Assembly (NCBI RefSeq): GCF_012569925.1 | Contig: NZ_CP046204.1 | Coordinates: forward strand, 2,314 to 66,313 | DNA: 64,000 bases | Source: Enterobacteriaceae endosymbiont of Donacia cinerea | GTDB taxonomy: Bacteria > Pseudomonadota > Gammaproteobacteria > Enterobacterales > Enterobacteriaceae | Direction of reading: 5' to 3' | In this document: one piece after another, positions 62,813-64,000 of the stretch | Numbering within the stretch: the first letter of the stretch is position 1 | Layout of the letters: each line of letters opens with the position of its first letter | Notes under the pieces: generated by a model | Seen by the model: the letters and a program-made list of their open reading frames with translations, nothing else | Told to the model about the DNA's origin: nothing | Databases searched by the model: none | Position numbers and translations under genes: made by a program

Positions 62813-62961
62813 ATATTTTCCTAAAAAAATATTATTTAATAAGTAAAATTCAATTATATATAAAAAAATTATAAAATTATATATAAGATAAATTATAATT
62901 TTTTTTTTAAAACAAAATATAATATATACAGAATTAATAATTTAATATATTATATACGAAT

Positions 62962-63033
62962 GGCGCATTGGCAGAATGGTTTATGCAGAGGATTGCAAAT
63001 CCTTTTATTTCGGTTCGATTCCGGGATGCGCCT
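62962..63033 (+). tRNA. cysT: tRNA-Cys(GCA)
   Basis: 72-nt tRNA with acceptor stem GGCGCAT/ATGCGCC, anticodon GCA and discriminator U as expected for Cys. CCA is not encoded. Followed by tRNA-Leu(UAA) as in E. coli cysT-leuZ (glyW absent). Confidence 0.97.
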
Positions 63034-63065
63034 ATTTTAAAAAAATAATTTATTTATTTTATTTT

Positions 63066-63152
63066 GCCCAGATGGTGGAATTGGTAGACACAAGGGACTT
63101 AAAATCCCTCGGCATTTATACTGCTATGCGGGTTCAATTCCCGCTCTGGGTA
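63066..63152 (+). tRNA. leuZ: tRNA-Leu(UAA)
   Basis: 87-nt class II tRNA very similar to E. coli leuZ, including the G1-U72 wobble. Anticodon loop CTTAAAA gives UAA; discriminator A. CCA is not encoded. UUA is expected to be the dominant leucine codon in this AT-rich genome. Confidence 0.97.
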
Positions 63153-63161
63153 TTAGAGTTT

Positions 63162-63632
63162 TTATAAAACATATTTATATCTTTGTAAAATATTATTAAA
63201 ATAAATAAAAAATAATGATTTTTTTTCAATTAAAAAATATTTATATAAACTTCTATCTATATTATTTAATGAATATAAAAAAAGCAAAATTATTAAACAT
63301 CCTTTAAAAATTCCAAAAAATAATCCTAATATATTATTAATATTTTTTATATTATATTGATTAATAATTTTTCGATTTAAGTATTTTTTAATAATATATC
63401 CTGATAAAAAAGTTAATATAAAATAAATAAATAATAAAAAAATTTTTTTAAAATAAAGATTAATTATTTTTTGATTTTTTATAAAAATAAAATAATTATA
63501 ATATTTTTTAGATATATAAAATGATATAAACCAATTAAATATTATAAAAATTTCTTTTATAAATCCTCTAAAATAACCAAATATTATAGAAAATAACAAT
63601 ACTAATATAAATAAATAATCAATAATAAACAT
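63162..63632 (-). CDS. cvpA: CvpA family membrane protein
   Basis: Inner-membrane protein with about four transmembrane segments, linked in E. coli to colicin V production and envelope homeostasis; its molecular role is unknown. 156 aa (E. coli 162). The N-terminal FIIDYLFILVLLFSIIFGYFRGFIKE and the later ILGLFFGIFKGCLIILLFL match the family's RGF and GxxRG regions. In E. coli cvpA follows truA-dedA-accD-folC-dedD; here only truA and cvpA remain side by side. The end lies 10 nt from tRNA-Leu on the other strand. Confidence 0.88.
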   Translation of the reverse strand: MFIIDYLFILVLLFSIIFGYFRGFIKEIFIIFNWFISFYISKKYYNYFIFIKNQKIINLYFKKIFLLFIYFILTFLSGYIIKKYLNRKIINQYNIKNINNILGLFFGIFKGCLIILLFLYSLNNIDRSLYKYFLIEKKSLFFIYFNNILQRYKYVL

Positions 63633-63712
63633 ATTTTTTACATCAATTTTTTTATTTAATTTAAATTATACAATTTATTTAAAATAAAATCTTTTTTTAA
63701 TAGAAAATTTTA

Positions 63713-64000
63713 CTAAAATAAATTTTTTAAAAAAAAATGTAAATTATTATTTATATTTGGAATATGAAAATATTTTGGATATTCAACTTCTACTAAAAAT
63801 AAACCGTTTGGTTTAACTGTAGCTGCAGCTTTAGTTCTATCTTTCATTTTTATTAATTTTAATAACCAATCTTCTTTTTTATTACCAATTCCTATTTCTA
63901 ATAAACTTCCTACAATATTTCTAACCATATGATATAAAAAAGCATTTGCTTTAATATCTATTAAAATATAATTTCCATATTTTTTAATATTACAATCTAA
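63713..64000 (-). CDS. truA: tRNA pseudouridine synthase A, 3' part (cut by window edge)
   Basis: C-terminal part of TruA, which forms pseudouridine at positions 38-40 of tRNA anticodon stems. The frame runs open to the window end; the last visible upstream residues read IDIKANAFLYH followed by MVRNIVGSLLEIG, matching E. coli TruA, so the internal ATG at 63928 is not the start. DRTKAAATVKPNGLFLVEVEYP and a slightly extended C-terminus follow. The catalytic aspartate is upstream, outside the window. Confidence 0.95.
   Translation of the reverse strand, partial: LDCNIKKYGNYILIDIKANAFLYHMVRNIVGSLLEIGIGNKKEDWLLKLIKMKDRTKAAATVKPNGLFLVEVEYPKYFHIPNINNNLHFFLKNLF

Noticed and set aside
62976..63167. 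63-codon ORF over the Cys/Leu tRNA pair
   Set aside because: Reads through two perfect tRNA genes.

Overview
The window reads as chromosome from a strongly reduced, very AT-rich gammaproteobacterium of the Enterobacterales, most likely an obligate insect endosymbiont of the Buchnera type. By eye only about one base in five is G or C. Every well-resolved protein is closest in architecture to its E. coli counterpart, and HspQ, CsrA, MreB and RecA are nearly full-length matches. Gene order is a patchwork of E. coli neighbourhoods with genes deleted from between the survivors. There are no insertion sequences, phage genes, CRISPR arrays, restriction genes or other accessory DNA, and no obvious pseudogenes. 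I cannot name the species from this window alone.

Layout: 1-3214 is the 23S and 5S rRNA part of an rRNA operon with a boxA-like leader and a processing stalk; murB follows directly, as in the E. coli rrnB-murB region. 3217-10190: murB, aroQ, the mreBCD cell-shape cluster, tusE, tRNA-Ser(UGA), rsmI, rnpB, folD and tRNA-Arg(UCU). 10191-10604 is the only gene-free stretch over 300 bases, and it carries a nested inverted repeat. 10605-21700: tRNA-Lys, tRNA-Val, gltX, hspQ, alr, metG, ydjM-like, rnb, ssb, rpoH, ftsY, rsmD, tusA. 21822-26084: recA, alaS, csrA, tRNA-Ser(GCU), tRNA-Arg(ACG), which is E. coli order without recX. 26213-37791: dapD, ligA, cysS, dnaB, dusA, der, bamB, hisS, tadA. 37760-41779: glyA, yajL, nusB, ribE(ribH), ribD. 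42029-48383: leuABCD, adk, dapA. 48375-59428: glyS, glyQ, fieF, pfkA, rplY, dapB, lspA, ileS, rpsT, erpA, gpmA. 59445-64000: pta, ackA, tRNA-Cys, tRNA-Leu, cvpA and the 3' part of truA, cut by the window edge.

Together the genes describe a cell that makes leucine (leuABCD), parts of lysine/diaminopimelate (dapA, dapB, dapD), shikimate-derived aromatics (aroQ) and riboflavin (ribD, ribE). It ferments sugar to acetate (pfkA, gpmA, pta, ackA), keeps a peptidoglycan wall and rod-shape machinery (murB, alr, mreBCD) and still processes outer-membrane lipoproteins (lspA, bamB). Most of the rest is translation: seven aminoacyl-tRNA synthetase systems (GltX, MetG, AlaS, CysS, HisS, GlyQS, IleS), tRNA modification (tusA, tusE, tadA, dusA, truA) and RNase P RNA.

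I found no undescribed multi-gene system. The most interesting signals are patterns of loss and decay. The isoprenoid (MEP) genes are absent from three conserved neighbourhoods, and the acetyl-CoA carboxylase/biotin-ligase genes from three others. The first GTPase domain of Der has lost key nucleotide-binding motifs. No tRNA gene encodes its CCA end. tRNA-Ser(UGA) has an unusual discriminator base. Long poly(A) tracts, up to 14 bases, lie inside essential genes.
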